The notes: generated from the sequence alone by a model not told the origin. 64,000 nucleotides of DNA from Actinacidiphila paucisporea (GCF_900142575.1 NZ_FRBI01000005.1:1-64000); one strand, 5' to 3'. Counted from the stretch's first letter, positions 7,580 to 16,411 are shown. Numbers and translations: made by a program.

Positions 7580-10174
7580 CTACCTCAGGGTGATGGAGTA
7601 GAGGCCGCGGCCGTGCGTGGCCGCGTAGATCCGCCCGTCGGGGCCGGACTTGAGCTGGAGTACGGCGACCGCCGGCAGGTGGCCGAACCGGCTCCAACCG
7701 GTACGGTGCGGTGCCCGGTAGACCACGCCGAGATCGGTGGCGAGGGCCAGTCCGCCGCCGGGCAGCGCGAGCAGTGAGTCGGCGGGCACGTCGGGCAGGT
7801 TCGCCGAGATGTCCTTCCACGTGGTGCCGCCGTCACGGGACTCGAAGACGTGGCCGATACCGGCGCCCGGTCCTTCGGTCCAGTGCCGCGAGAAGCCGTT
7901 CACGGCCAGGTAGACGTGGTCGGCGTTCGCGGGGTCGATGGCGAATCCGGACAGGTAGCGGTTGGGCACGGTGCCGTCGACCGGCAGGTCGACCTGGTGC
8001 CAGCCGGTGCCGTCGGCGTTGCCGACCGCGATGCCGCGGGTGAAGCCCTGGTTGTTGCAGGGGCCGCACCAGGCCGCGTAGACCTTGCCGCCCTGAGCGG
8101 CGACGGCGGTGGCGGTGTGCCCCTGGCCGAGGTCGAAGGCGTCTGTCCACTCGTCGCCGCTGCGGATGGCGTAGCCGTGGGTCTGCACCCACACGTGCCG
8201 TCCGCCGGCGATCCAGGTGTCGCTGTCGCGGGTGTCGGCGGTCAGCGGGGCGATGAAGCGGGCCTCACCGGTCTCGTTGTCCGGCGGCGCCACGGCGTAG
8301 CTGGTGGTCTTCGTCGGGTCGTCCACCCAGGCGCCGTTGTTGACGGCGCAGTTCTGCGTGACGTTGACCGCGAGGTAGACGTACTCCTGGGCGATGTTGC
8401 AGCCGTTGGCGGGGTCGGTGAGGGTGTCGCCGCCGTCGCCGCCGAAGTTGGAGCCCATCACCTTGTCACCGGAGCGCAGGATGGACTGGCCGTTGTCCTG
8501 CAGACCGCCGTTGACGGCGAGGCCGTGACCCGCCGGGTCGCGCCCGATGCCCACCGAGTAGTACTGGAGGGTGTCGATGGTGCCGTCGCTGGTGGACACC
8601 CAGTCGGTGCCGTGCCCGTCGGCGTCCTTGCTGCCCTTCAGCGGCCGCTTGTAGACGCCGCCGTCGTCGCCGACGTAGACGTACGGCTTGCCGTGGTAGC
8701 TGCCGGCGGCCACCGCGTGCTGGTCGGCGTGCACGGTCTGGTTGCAGTCACCGGTCTGCTTGGCCGGGTCGATACTCCAGCAGGAGAAGCCGAAGTTCCA
8801 GTACGGTCCGACCGCCGACCAGTCGGTGCCGCCGTTCCCGGTCTCGAAGACCTCTTCGAGGCCGGCGTAGACGTGGTCGGCGTCGGTCGGGTCGACCTGG
8901 AGGAATTCGTTGTACCAGGCCTGGACGCCGGGCATGAAGCCGGGCGAGTCCAGTGCGGAACCGGCGGCGGCCAGCTTCTCAGTGTCGGCCGTCTTGGTCC
9001 AGTTGCCGAACGGGTCGCCGTTCTTGGAGACGTAGATCCCGTCGAGGTTGCTGTCGGGGTCGGTGGCCAGCGCGGTGGGCGACTGGTTGATCAGGTAGTA
9101 GCGCGAGCCGTCCGCCGAGCGGGCGAAGGTGACGTTGCCGACGTTGCCGGCGTCGGTCGGCAGCGCGCCGAGCGAGGTGACCCGGGTCCAGCTGCCGTTC
9201 ACCTTGCGGTAGAAGCCGTTGTAGGTGTCACCGCTGCGCCAGCCCACCGCCAGCAGCACGTTGGACGGGTTCTTCGGGTCTATCGCCACGTCGTTGGCGA
9301 TGTTCTTGTACGGCGCGTTCGGGTCGCTCGCCTGCGAACCACCCGGCAGGTAGGTCGGGTTGGGTGCGAACTCCAGCTTCCACGGGCCGCGCAGGTTCGT
9401 CGTGGAGTGGCTCCACACGCCCTTGCTGGTGGACGCCCACACCGTGCTGCCGCCGAAGCGCAGCGTGTGGACCGTGGTCGAATCCAGCTCGCTGCCGCCG
9501 ACCCGGTCGCGCGCGGTGAAGGTGTCGCCGTGCGGGTGCGTGAGCACGTACACGCCGCTGCCGAGATACGCGTCGGCGTTGGTGGTCGCCTCGCCGGTCC
9601 CCAGCCACAGCCGGCCCTTGCCGTCCAGCGCGAGCGCGCCGGTGGCCTGGGTCGGCAGCGCGTCGCTGATCGGCTTCCAGTGACCGCCGCCGGTCGCCGA
9701 GCGCCACACGCCGCCGCCGGCGCTGCCCTCGTAGACGTAACCGGCGTCGTCGGCCGCGAGCGCCGCCGCGCGGCCTGTCACCAGGCCTGCGCCGCCGCTG
9801 GAGTTGGAGTCGAAGTCGCGGTAGCGCGGGTCGTCGGAGTTGTACGGCAGGCCGGTCAGGTGCTGCCAGTTCCCGCCGGTGGTGGGCAGCTTGTTCAGCT
9901 GGTCCCAGGCCGCGGAGAAGGCACCGGGGGCGATCGTGCCCGGCGACGTCCTCGCCTCGGCGAACTGGTCGGCGCCCTCGGCGATCTCGTCGGCCTCGCC
10001 GCCGCCGTCGCCGTCCCCGCCGCCGTCCTCGTCCTGCGCGGTGACGGCGGTGAAGGCGTGCGGCTTGGCCGACGGGCGCCCGGGGGCGGCGCCGGCGGGC
10101 AGGGCGACGAGCGCGGCCAGCGCGGTGGCGGCTGAGATCGTCAGCCACCGTCTTTTGCGGGTGGAAGCGTGCAC
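7580..10174 (-). CDS. Secreted BNR/sortilin-type beta-propeller protein (exo-sialidase/GH74-like fold)
   Basis: An 864-residue exported protein. The GTG start at 10174 has GGGAGG five bases ahead and gives a standard signal peptide (HASTRKRRW, hydrophobic core, ALPAGAA). An acidic Gly/Asp stretch follows. The rest consists of BNR-like blades with recurring Asp-box pieces such as GGGVWRSATGGGHWKPI, VFETGNGGTDWSAV, VFESRDGGTTWKDI and blade edges AIDPxNxxxVYLA. These folds occur in xyloglucanases (GH74), sialidases and non-catalytic surface proteins. I see no clear catalytic pair, so a specific enzyme name is not supported. An AT-rich palindrome stands about 95 bases upstream of the start. Confidence 0.82.
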   Translation of the reverse strand: MHASTRKRRWLTISAATALAALVALPAGAAPGRPSAKPHAFTAVTAQDEDGGGDGDGGGEADEIAEGADQFAEARTSPGTIAPGAFSAAWDQLNKLPTTGGNWQHLTGLPYNSDDPRYRDFDSNSSGGAGLVTGRAAALAADDAGYVYEGSAGGGVWRSATGGGHWKPISDALPTQATGALALDGKGRLWLGTGEATTNADAYLGSGVYVLTHPHGDTFTARDRVGGSELDSTTVHTLRFGGSTVWASTSKGVWSHSTTNLRGPWKLEFAPNPTYLPGGSQASDPNAPYKNIANDVAIDPKNPSNVLLAVGWRSGDTYNGFYRKVNGSWTRVTSLGALPTDAGNVGNVTFARSADGSRYYLINQSPTALATDPDSNLDGIYVSKNGDPFGNWTKTADTEKLAAAGSALDSPGFMPGVQAWYNEFLQVDPTDADHVYAGLEEVFETGNGGTDWSAVGPYWNFGFSCWSIDPAKQTGDCNQTVHADQHAVAAGSYHGKPYVYVGDDGGVYKRPLKGSKDADGHGTDWVSTSDGTIDTLQYYSVGIGRDPAGHGLAVNGGLQDNGQSILRSGDKVMGSNFGGDGGDTLTDPANGCNIAQEYVYLAVNVTQNCAVNNGAWVDDPTKTTSYAVAPPDNETGEARFIAPLTADTRDSDTWIAGGRHVWVQTHGYAIRSGDEWTDAFDLGQGHTATAVAAQGGKVYAAWCGPCNNQGFTRGIAVGNADGTGWHQVDLPVDGTVPNRYLSGFAIDPANADHVYLAVNGFSRHWTEGPGAGIGHVFESRDGGTTWKDISANLPDVPADSLLALPGGGLALATDLGVVYRAPHRTGWSRFGHLPAVAVLQLKSGPDGRIYAATHGRGLYSITLR

Positions 10175-10266
10175 GGGACCTCCCGGGACAGACCTTGGAT
10201 GGGACAGCTCGGAGGTCAACCGATCATGCCGAGCGCCCGGCATGCCCGGATGGCGCGAAGTCTTGG

Positions 10267-10278
10267 CCAAAATTTTGG
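10267..10278. promoter_or_regulatory. AT-rich palindrome upstream of the BNR-repeat gene (candidate operator)
   Basis: CCAAAATTTTGG is a perfect 12-bp palindrome. With one extra base it extends to CTTG/CAAG flanks (10262-10282). It stands out in very GC-rich DNA and lies in the 132-base gap between the PBP stop and the BNR-protein start, about 95 bases ahead of that start. A repressor or activator site is likely; the factor is unknown. Confidence 0.5.
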
Positions 10279-10306
10279 CAAGTACCTGCCACTGCTGCCC
10301 CGGTGG

Positions 10307-12631
10307 TCAGGGCGCGGCGGCGACGTAACGCGTCCAGATGGCCGCCGGGAAGGTGCTGCCGGTCCTCTCCCGCGGGCGGCTGCCGGTAATGCCGGTCAGC
10401 GGCTCCACCTGCTGCGACCTGGGGTCGATACGGAAGAGGGCGACGGCCGTCGACACCTTCGGGGTGCAACCCACATACCAGGCCGAGGTGTTGTCGGGGG
10501 CCGTCCCCGCGGTGCCGGCCCGGCCGCGCGCGGTGGCCAGCGCCGCGGTCACGTCGGCGGCGACCGCGGGGGTGAAGGGGTGGGTGACGGCGGGGGATCG
10601 CAGCGGGAGGCGCTGCCCGTCGCGCGTGACGCGCAGGACGGAGTAGGGGGCGGTGTGGGTGCCGCCCGCGGCGAAGGTGGCGTAGGCGCCGGCCATCCTG
10701 ATCGGGCTCGGGGTGGCGGTGCCGAGCGAGAAGTCCGGGGTCTGCGCGCCGAATCCGCTGTCCGGCAGCAGCCCCGCGTCGACCGACGCCTGCCGCACCC
10801 GGTCCAGGCCGACGTCCATGCCGAGTTGGACGATCGGCCCGTTCACCGAGGACGCCACCGCCTTCCGCAGGGTGATCCGCCCGTAGGAGCGGTGCCCGTC
10901 GTTGGCCACCCGCACGATCTTGCCGTCCCGGCTCCAGTAGGGGCCCTCGGGGGTGTGGACGGCCGCCTTGTCGTCGCCGTCGTAGAGCGTGTCCGGCGTG
11001 ACCGGTGTACGGGGGGCGTCACGGGTCAGCAGCACGCCGTCGCGCAGACCCGCCGCGTAGACCAGCGGGGCGAAGGCCGTACCCACCGGCACGATCCCGA
11101 TGTTGGCGTCGTCGAAGCCCTGCTTGACGTAGTCGGGGCCGCCGTAGAGGGCGAGGATGCGGCCGTCGGTGCCCACCGAGGCGGTGCCGACCCGCACATC
11201 GCGGTCGGCGGCGCGCTGCGCCGGGCGCAGCGCGGCGAGCTGTCCGCTGACCGCGGCGGCCAGGGCGTCGACCCGGGGCCGCTCGAAGGTCGTGTAGACC
11301 TGGTAGCCGCCGCGGTCGAACTCCGCGTCGGAGATGCCGCTGTGCGCGGAGACGTAGGCCCTCGCGGTGTCCACCAGGTAGCCGGTCTGGCCGCTGAGCC
11401 CCGCCGGCCGCGGCGGCGGCTTCGGCTCGGGGAAGACGGTGTAGGAGGCCCTCTCCTCGGGCGAGAGCCGGCCGATCTTCACCATCCGGTCCAGCACCCA
11501 TTTCCAGCGCGCCACCGCACGGCGGTGGTTGGCGGCGCTGAGCGCCGGGTCGTACAGTCCCGCGCCCTTGAGCAGGGTGGCGAGGAAGGCGCCCTCGCTT
11601 GCGTTCAGTTGCGAGACGTCCTTGCCGTAGTAGGCCTTGGCGGCACGCTGCACCCCGTAGGCGCCGCGCCCGAACCAGCTCGTGTTGAGGTAGCCGTCGA
11701 GTATCCGCTGCTTGCTCATCCGGCGGTCCAGCTTGACCGCGATGAAGATCTCGGTGGCCTTGCGCGAGAGCGTCTGGGCCTGGCTGAGGTAGACGTTCTT
11801 CACGTACTGCTGCGTGATGGTGGAGCCGCCCTGCGTCTGGCCGCCGGTCGCCATGTCGGTCACCGCGCGGGCGATGCCCCTGAGGGAGATGCCGGAGTCG
11901 GAGTAGAACGACGCGTTCTCGGCGGCGAGCACCGCCCACTGGACGTCCGTCGGGATGCGGTCCAGCGGCATCGACTGCCGGTCGACCGGCCCGACCCTGG
12001 CCATCTCGGTGCCGTCGGCCCAGTAGTAGACGTTGTCCTGCTGGGTGGCGAAGGCGTTGAGGTCGGTCGGTATCCGGGTGCGCTGGTAGCCGTAGCCGAC
12101 CAGCCCGACGAGCAGCAGCATCACCCAGCACAGGGCCAGCAGCCCCTGCCGCCACCATCGCCTCGGGCGCCGCAGATCCGGCAGCCCCGGACCCCGCCAC
12201 GGCGCGGCGGCCCACGCCCCCAACCGTCGACGGCCCCCACGTGGCGACGCACCGCCACCACCCCAGGCGCGCGGGGCACCATCCGACCTGCGACTGCCGC
12301 CGTACGGCGACGCACCGCCACCACCCCAGGCGCGCGGGGCACCATCCGACCTGCGACTGCTGCCGTGTGGCGACGGACCGCCACCACCCCAGGGGCGCGG
12401 GGAACTGCGCGCCCAGCCGCCACCGGGGCGCGGGTCGCCACCGTCCGAAAGGGGCTGTTCGGTCCGTGCCGGACCACCGGCCGGTGGAGGGCTGGGCGCG
12501 CCCGCGCGGCGGCAGCCGCAGATCGGACGGCGCCCCGCGCCCCTAGTGGGCACCGCCCTGCGCAGCAGTGCCCTACGCAGCAGTGCCCGGCGCACTGCTG
12601 CGGCTCGCTTCCATGCCTGCCGGCCCGGCAC
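10307..12631 (-). CDS. Class A penicillin-binding protein with intact GT51 transglycosylase and degenerate transpeptidase domain
   Basis: A 774-residue bifunctional-type PBP. The GTG at 12631 is chosen because AGGAGGTGA lies seven bases ahead. A basic Gly/Ser/Arg cytoplasmic region (about 1-160) is followed by one transmembrane segment (LLALCWVMLLLVGLVGYGY). The GT51 domain keeps the first Glu (AENASFY, near 238), GGSTITQQ, the second Glu in RKATE and the KQRILDGYLN helix, so glycan polymerisation is expected. The penicillin-binding domain is recognisable by SSVNGP and SAWYVGCTP, but the SxxK motif reads TAFA (near 518) and the KTG motif reads TAG (near 707). The active serine and both catalytic lysines are therefore gone. 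Residues about 30-130 are encoded inside a REP-like repeat array. Confidence 0.88.
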   Translation of the reverse strand: MPGRQAWKRAAAVRRALLRRALLRRAVPTRGAGRRPICGCRRAGAPSPPPAGGPARTEQPLSDGGDPRPGGGWARSSPRPWGGGGPSPHGSSRRSDGAPRAWGGGGASPYGGSRRSDGAPRAWGGGGASPRGGRRRLGAWAAAPWRGPGLPDLRRPRRWWRQGLLALCWVMLLLVGLVGYGYQRTRIPTDLNAFATQQDNVYYWADGTEMARVGPVDRQSMPLDRIPTDVQWAVLAAENASFYSDSGISLRGIARAVTDMATGGQTQGGSTITQQYVKNVYLSQAQTLSRKATEIFIAVKLDRRMSKQRILDGYLNTSWFGRGAYGVQRAAKAYYGKDVSQLNASEGAFLATLLKGAGLYDPALSAANHRRAVARWKWVLDRMVKIGRLSPEERASYTVFPEPKPPPRPAGLSGQTGYLVDTARAYVSAHSGISDAEFDRGGYQVYTTFERPRVDALAAAVSGQLAALRPAQRAADRDVRVGTASVGTDGRILALYGGPDYVKQGFDDANIGIVPVGTAFAPLVYAAGLRDGVLLTRDAPRTPVTPDTLYDGDDKAAVHTPEGPYWSRDGKIVRVANDGHRSYGRITLRKAVASSVNGPIVQLGMDVGLDRVRQASVDAGLLPDSGFGAQTPDFSLGTATPSPIRMAGAYATFAAGGTHTAPYSVLRVTRDGQRLPLRSPAVTHPFTPAVAADVTAALATARGRAGTAGTAPDNTSAWYVGCTPKVSTAVALFRIDPRSQQVEPLTGITGSRPRERTGSTFPAAIWTRYVAAAP
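12241..12546. repeat. REP-like GC-rich repeat array: 63-bp direct repeats plus inverted copy
   Basis: A 63-bp unit (containing CCACCACCCCAGGCGCGCGG and ATCCGACCTGCGACTGC) begins at 12243 and 12306, with a third, diverged start at 12369. From 12391 the sequence forms inverted pairs: AGGGGCGCGGGG (12391-12402) with CCCCGCGCCCCT (12533-12544), and CGCGCCCAGCC (12408-12418) with GGCTGGGCGCG (12490-12500). The right side (12500-12544) is an inverted, diverged copy of the 63-bp unit. This wording is typical of intergenic repeats in Streptomyces, yet here it lies inside the open N-terminal part of the PBP gene, with a 21-codon period. Confidence 0.8.
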
Positions 12632-12819
12632 ATCCTCACCTCCTGAACAGTCGCGGCGCGGGCTGGGCGCTCGACCGCCGGGCCACCGTAGGAGCCGAAA
12701 TGGGGCGGGACCGGGATGGGAAGGCGACAGCTCCGTAACAGCCGTGCGTGAAGGGGCGGTTGCGGTTCCGTGACACTTCGGTCCAGGGACGGTCACCTGC
12801 GGATCGCAGGGTCGCCCCC

Positions 12820-14142
12820 ATGAGTGCTGCCCGGATACGACGCCTTCTGCCCCGCATCGGCGACGGCCGCAACCGTCGCAGGACCGCCCTGCTCTGCGGT
12901 GTGCTGTGCACCGGCCTGCTCGGTACGGCCGCTGCCGTCACCGTCGGGCACGAGGGCGGCGGCGCCGCGCCCGCCCGGGAGCGCACGGCTCCGCAGCACA
13001 AGGCACCGCAGAAGCAGAAGCAGAAGCAGCAAAAGCAGAAGCAGCCGACCACCCCCGCATGGGACGGCAAGGTGCGGGTGATCGGCGACGGATCGACCTC
13101 CGACTCCGGGCCGCAGCCGCACCAGCCGACCCCGCACAAGCTCAAACCCGGGGAGAAGCCCCCGCAGTTCGTGGTCTTCTCCTGGGACGGCGCCCTGGAG
13201 AACGACGACCACCTCTTCTCCCGCTTCCGCAAGGTCGCCGAGCAGAACGACGCCCATATGACGTTCTTCCTCAGCGGCATCTACCTGCTGCCCAATGGCA
13301 AACGCAGCCTGTACAAACCGCCGCAGCACTCCCCCGGCGCCTCCGCCATCGACTTCCCCACCGACGAGCACATCCGGTGGACCCTGTCGGAGCTGCGGCA
13401 CGCCTGGGAGGACGGCGACGAGATCGGCACCCACTTCAACGGCCACTTCTGCGCGCCCGACCCGGGCGGCGGCGGGAAGTGGAGCACCGCGGACTGGCGG
13501 AGCGAGATCGCGCAGGCCTACTCCTTCGTGGAGCACTGGAAGACCGACACCGGCTTCACCGACATCCCGCCGCTGCCCTTCGACTACTCCGAGGAACTCG
13601 CCGGCGGCCGCGCCCCCTGCCTGGAGGGCCAGCAGAACCTGCTGCCGGCCGAGAAGGCGAACGGGTGGCGCTACGACGCCAGTTCGCCCGGTGACTTCCA
13701 GACGTGGCCGGCGAGGAAGGACGGGGTGTGGAATTTCCCGCTCCAGCTGATGCCGTACCCGCAGGCCGACTTCCAGGTGCTGTCGATGGACTTCAACTTC
13801 CTCTACAACCAGTCGGGCGGCGACGTCACCGAGGGCGACCCGGCGCACTACCCGACCTGGGAGAGGCAGGCGCGGCAGGGCTACCTCAACGGCTTCGAGC
13901 GGGTCTACAACGGCAGCCGGGCGCCACTCTTCATCGGCAACCACTTCGAGACGTGGAACGGCGGCATCTACATGCAGGCCGTCGAGGACGTCGCCAAGGA
14001 CGTGTGCCACCGCAAGGGCGTGCGGTGCGTGTCGTTCAAGGAGCTGAGCGACTGGCTCGACGTCCAGGACCCGGCGGTCCTGGCGAAGCTGCGCACCCTG
14101 GACCCGGCCGAGTCTCCCGACTGGTCGACGTTCCTCAAGTGA
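12820..14142 (+). CDS. Secreted polysaccharide deacetylase-like protein
   Basis: A 440-residue exported protein. The N-terminus is basic and hydrophobic (RRTALLCGVLCTGLLGTAAAV), followed by a Lys/Gln-rich spacer and a deacetylase-like domain. The first motif is FSWDGA instead of TFDDGP, and a later GTHFNGHFC resembles the metal-binding His motif. It also has a long middle region rich in aromatic residues and the C-terminal piece LFIGNHFETWNGGIY. Similar large deacetylase-like exoproteins are common in streptomycetes; substrate unknown. The ATG at 12820 was chosen over an upstream in-frame start because it gives a compact signal sequence and lies after GCAGGG. It faces away from the PBP gene. 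Confidence 0.78.
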   Translation: MSAARIRRLLPRIGDGRNRRRTALLCGVLCTGLLGTAAAVTVGHEGGGAAPARERTAPQHKAPQKQKQKQQKQKQPTTPAWDGKVRVIGDGSTSDSGPQPHQPTPHKLKPGEKPPQFVVFSWDGALENDDHLFSRFRKVAEQNDAHMTFFLSGIYLLPNGKRSLYKPPQHSPGASAIDFPTDEHIRWTLSELRHAWEDGDEIGTHFNGHFCAPDPGGGGKWSTADWRSEIAQAYSFVEHWKTDTGFTDIPPLPFDYSEELAGGRAPCLEGQQNLLPAEKANGWRYDASSPGDFQTWPARKDGVWNFPLQLMPYPQADFQVLSMDFNFLYNQSGGDVTEGDPAHYPTWERQARQGYLNGFERVYNGSRAPLFIGNHFETWNGGIYMQAVEDVAKDVCHRKGVRCVSFKELSDWLDVQDPAVLAKLRTLDPAESPDWSTFLK

Positions 14143-14168
14143 CCCTCAGTGACCACTGGCCGGGTTAT

Positions 14169-14184
14169 GTGATCGTCCCGTAAC
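14169..14184 (+). promoter_or_regulatory. Candidate AfsQ1-type box upstream of the response-regulator gene
   Basis: GTGAT, six bases, then GTAAC: one mismatch from the AfsQ1 consensus GTnAC-n6-GTnAC described in Streptomyces coelicolor. It lies 42 bases ahead of the start of an AfsQ1-like regulator, which fits self-control. A second pair of GTGAC words at 14139 and 14149 lies just upstream but is spaced by five bases instead of six. Confidence 0.45.
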
Positions 14185-14225
14185 AGTTCTCCCGGGGTGC
14201 GGCCCACCGTACGGATACTGAGGTC

Positions 14226-14945
14226 ATGCCACGACTGCTGCTCATCGAGGACGACCGCGCTGTCCGCGAGGGCGTCGAGCTGGCGCTGCGCCGGCAGGGC
14301 CACGACGTCGCCGCGGTGGCCACCGGCGAGGACGGGATGGACCGGCTGCGGTCCTTCCGGCCCGACGTGGTCGTGCTCGACCTGATGCTGCCCGGGATGA
14401 CCGGTCTGGAGGTGTGCCGGCGCATCCGGGCCGACAACCAGGTGCCGATCATCATGGCGACCGCCCGGGGCGACGACGTCGACATCGTCGTCGGCCTGGA
14501 GGCGGGCGCCGACGACTACGTCGTCAAGCCGGTGCAGGCCCGGGTGCTCGACGCCCGGATACGGGCGGTGCTGCGCCGGGTCGGCGGCGGCTCCGACGGC
14601 GGCGACGGCCTGCCGCAGCCCGAGACGCACGACGACCTCAGCATCGACCGGGCCGGCCTGACCGTGGCCCGGCAGGGCGTCCCGGTGCCGCTGGCGCCCT
14701 CGGAACTGCGGCTGCTGCTGATCCTGTCCGCCGCGCCCGGCCGGGTCTTCAGCCGGCAGCAGCTGCTCGAAGCGGTCTGGGAGCACAGCTACCACGGCGA
14801 CTCGCGGCTGGTGGACGCCTGCGTCAAGAGGCTGCGCACCAAGCTGGGCGAACCGCCGGGCCAGCCGCGCTTCATCCGCACGGTGCGCGGCTTCGGCTAC
14901 CAGTTCAGCAGGTTCACCGACCCGGCGCGGCCGGCGTCCCGGTGA
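14226..14945 (+). CDS. OmpR-family response regulator, AfsQ1-like
   Basis: A 239-residue response regulator. The receiver domain (1-120) has the acidic pocket LIEDD, the phospho-acceptor Asp in VVVLDLMLPG, the conserved Thr in MATARGDD and the Lys in VVKPVQ. A winged-helix DNA-binding domain follows, with RVFSRQQLLEAVWEH, DSRLVDACVKRLRTKLG and a terminal RTVRGFGYQF. The segment around VVGLEAGADDYVVKPVQ and the DACVKRLR helix are very close to AfsQ1 as I know it; AfsQ1 with AfsQ2 acts in nutrient-dependent control of antibiotic synthesis and development. The order regulator, kinase, lipoprotein also matches the afsQ region. No sigQ homologue is adjacent, so this may be a paralogue. The stop overlaps the kinase start (GTGA). 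Confidence 0.85.
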   Translation: MPRLLLIEDDRAVREGVELALRRQGHDVAAVATGEDGMDRLRSFRPDVVVLDLMLPGMTGLEVCRRIRADNQVPIIMATARGDDVDIVVGLEAGADDYVVKPVQARVLDARIRAVLRRVGGGSDGGDGLPQPETHDDLSIDRAGLTVARQGVPVPLAPSELRLLLILSAAPGRVFSRQQLLEAVWEHSYHGDSRLVDACVKRLRTKLGEPPGQPRFIRTVRGFGYQFSRFTDPARPASR

Positions 14946-16411
14946 GGCGGCGCCTGCCGCTGCCGGGCGGCGGGCTGCGGATGCGGCTGGTGGTGGCCTT
15001 CGCCCTGGTCGCCGTCGTCGCCACCGTCACCACCGGCGCCCTGACCTTCCGCGCGGCCCGCACCGACCTGCTCCAGCAGGGCCAGGACACGGTGATCACC
15101 CAGTTCAGGGACGGCGTCGACAGCGTGGCACCCGGCGTGTCCTTCCCGCCGACCCGCTCCGACCTGCAAAGCTTCGCGACCCAGGTGGCCCGCACCCAGC
15201 GCACCGCCGACTGGCGGGTCATGGCCACCTACGGCGACCTGAGCGCGACCTCCCAGGTCGGCGACGGCTTCGCCGAGCTGACCCCGGCGATGCGCGACTC
15301 GGTGGGCACCCGGGCCGCCACCGTCTTCCAGCGGGTGGCCACCGGCCACGGCCCCGCCCTGGTCGTCGGCATCCCGGTGCGCTTCGGCAGCACGCTCTAC
15401 GACGGGTCGGCGGACTCCTCGGGCCTCGCGGTCTTCCTGACCGTCCCGCAGGACAGCGAGCAGGGATACGTCGACGCGCTGGTCGCCGCGGTCGAGCGGG
15501 CCACCGTGCCCGCGCTGGTGGTGGCGGTGCTGCTGGCGCTGCTCGCCGCCCGCGGGGTGCTGCGGCCGGTACGCGCCCTGCGCAGCGCAACCCGGCAGAT
15601 CGCCGAGGGCCACCTGGAGACCCGGCTCGCCGTGCACGGCTCCGACGAACTCGCCGGCCTCTCGCACACCTTCAACGACACGGCCGCCGCGCTGGAGGAG
15701 TCCGTCGCGGAACTGCGCCGGATGGAGGCCCGCGCCCGGCGCTTCGCCGCCGACGTGTCGCACGAACTGCGCACCCCGCTGGCCGCGATGGCCGCGGTCA
15801 CCGACGTGCTGGACGAGGACGCGGCGCACCTCGACCCGGACACGGCCACCGCGGTACGGCTGATCAGCGAGGAGACCGTGAAACTGGCCCGGCTCGTGGA
15901 CGACCTGATGGAGATCTCCCGCTTCGACGCCGGCGCCGCCGACCTGCACCTGGACGAGGTCGACCTCGCCGAGTCGGTACGCCGCTCGCTGGCCTCCCGC
16001 GGCTGGCAGGACACCATCGGCACCCTGCTGCCGCCGCCCGACACCGCCCGCGGCCGGGTCGACCCGCGGCGGCTCGACGTGATCGTGGCCAACCTGGCGG
16101 GCAACGCGCTGCGGCACGGCGAGGAGCCGGTACGGCTCGCGATGACCGTACGCGAGCCGCCGGGCGCCCACCCGCTGGCCGTCATCGAGGTCATGGACAG
16201 CGGCCCCGGCATACCCGACGACGTACTGCCGCACGTCTTCGACCGCTTCTACAAGTCGGACACCTCCCGCACCAGGACCGAGGGCAGCGGCCTCGGCCTG
16301 TCCATCACCGCGGAGAACGTCCACCTGCACGGCGGCACCATCACCGCCGCCAACCGCCCCGGGGGCGGCGCCGTCTTCACCGTCGCCCTGCCGCTGCGCA
16401 GGGACGTATGA
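14942..16411 (+). CDS. Sensor histidine kinase, AfsQ2-like
   Basis: A 489-residue membrane kinase, translated through a GTGA overlap with the response-regulator gene; an ATG at 14981 is a possible alternative. Two transmembrane segments (LVVAFALVAVVATVTTGALTF and VPALVVAVLLALLAARGVL) flank an extracellular sensor region of about 150 residues. A HAMP domain follows (LRPVRALRSATRQIAEG), then the phosphorylated His in ADVSHELRTPLAAM, the N box NLAGNALRHG, the G1 box DSGPGIPDD and the G2 box GSGLGLSI. It should phosphorylate the regulator encoded just upstream. The signal is unknown. Its stop overlaps the start of the next lipoprotein gene (ATGA), so all three are one operon. Confidence 0.88.
   Translation: MRRRLPLPGGGLRMRLVVAFALVAVVATVTTGALTFRAARTDLLQQGQDTVITQFRDGVDSVAPGVSFPPTRSDLQSFATQVARTQRTADWRVMATYGDLSATSQVGDGFAELTPAMRDSVGTRAATVFQRVATGHGPALVVGIPVRFGSTLYDGSADSSGLAVFLTVPQDSEQGYVDALVAAVERATVPALVVAVLLALLAARGVLRPVRALRSATRQIAEGHLETRLAVHGSDELAGLSHTFNDTAAALEESVAELRRMEARARRFAADVSHELRTPLAAMAAVTDVLDEDAAHLDPDTATAVRLISEETVKLARLVDDLMEISRFDAGAADLHLDEVDLAESVRRSLASRGWQDTIGTLLPPPDTARGRVDPRRLDVIVANLAGNALRHGEEPVRLAMTVREPPGAHPLAVIEVMDSGPGIPDDVLPHVFDRFYKSDTSRTRTEGSGLGLSITAENVHLHGGTITAANRPGGGAVFTVALPLRRDV

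Noticed and set aside
12241..12420. CRISPR array at the 63-bp repeats
   Set aside because: The units abut without spacers and include an inverted copy, unlike CRISPR. The wording is that of REP-like intergenic repeats.
10169..12646. Plus-strand 825-codon frame opposite the PBP
   Set aside because: Antisense shadow without motifs; the PBP domains on the other strand are clear.
12632..12796. Longer N-terminus for the PBP from 12796
   Set aside because: It would run through the promoter region shared with the divergent gene, and the perfect ribosome site AGGAGGTGA at 12636-12644 marks GTG 12631.
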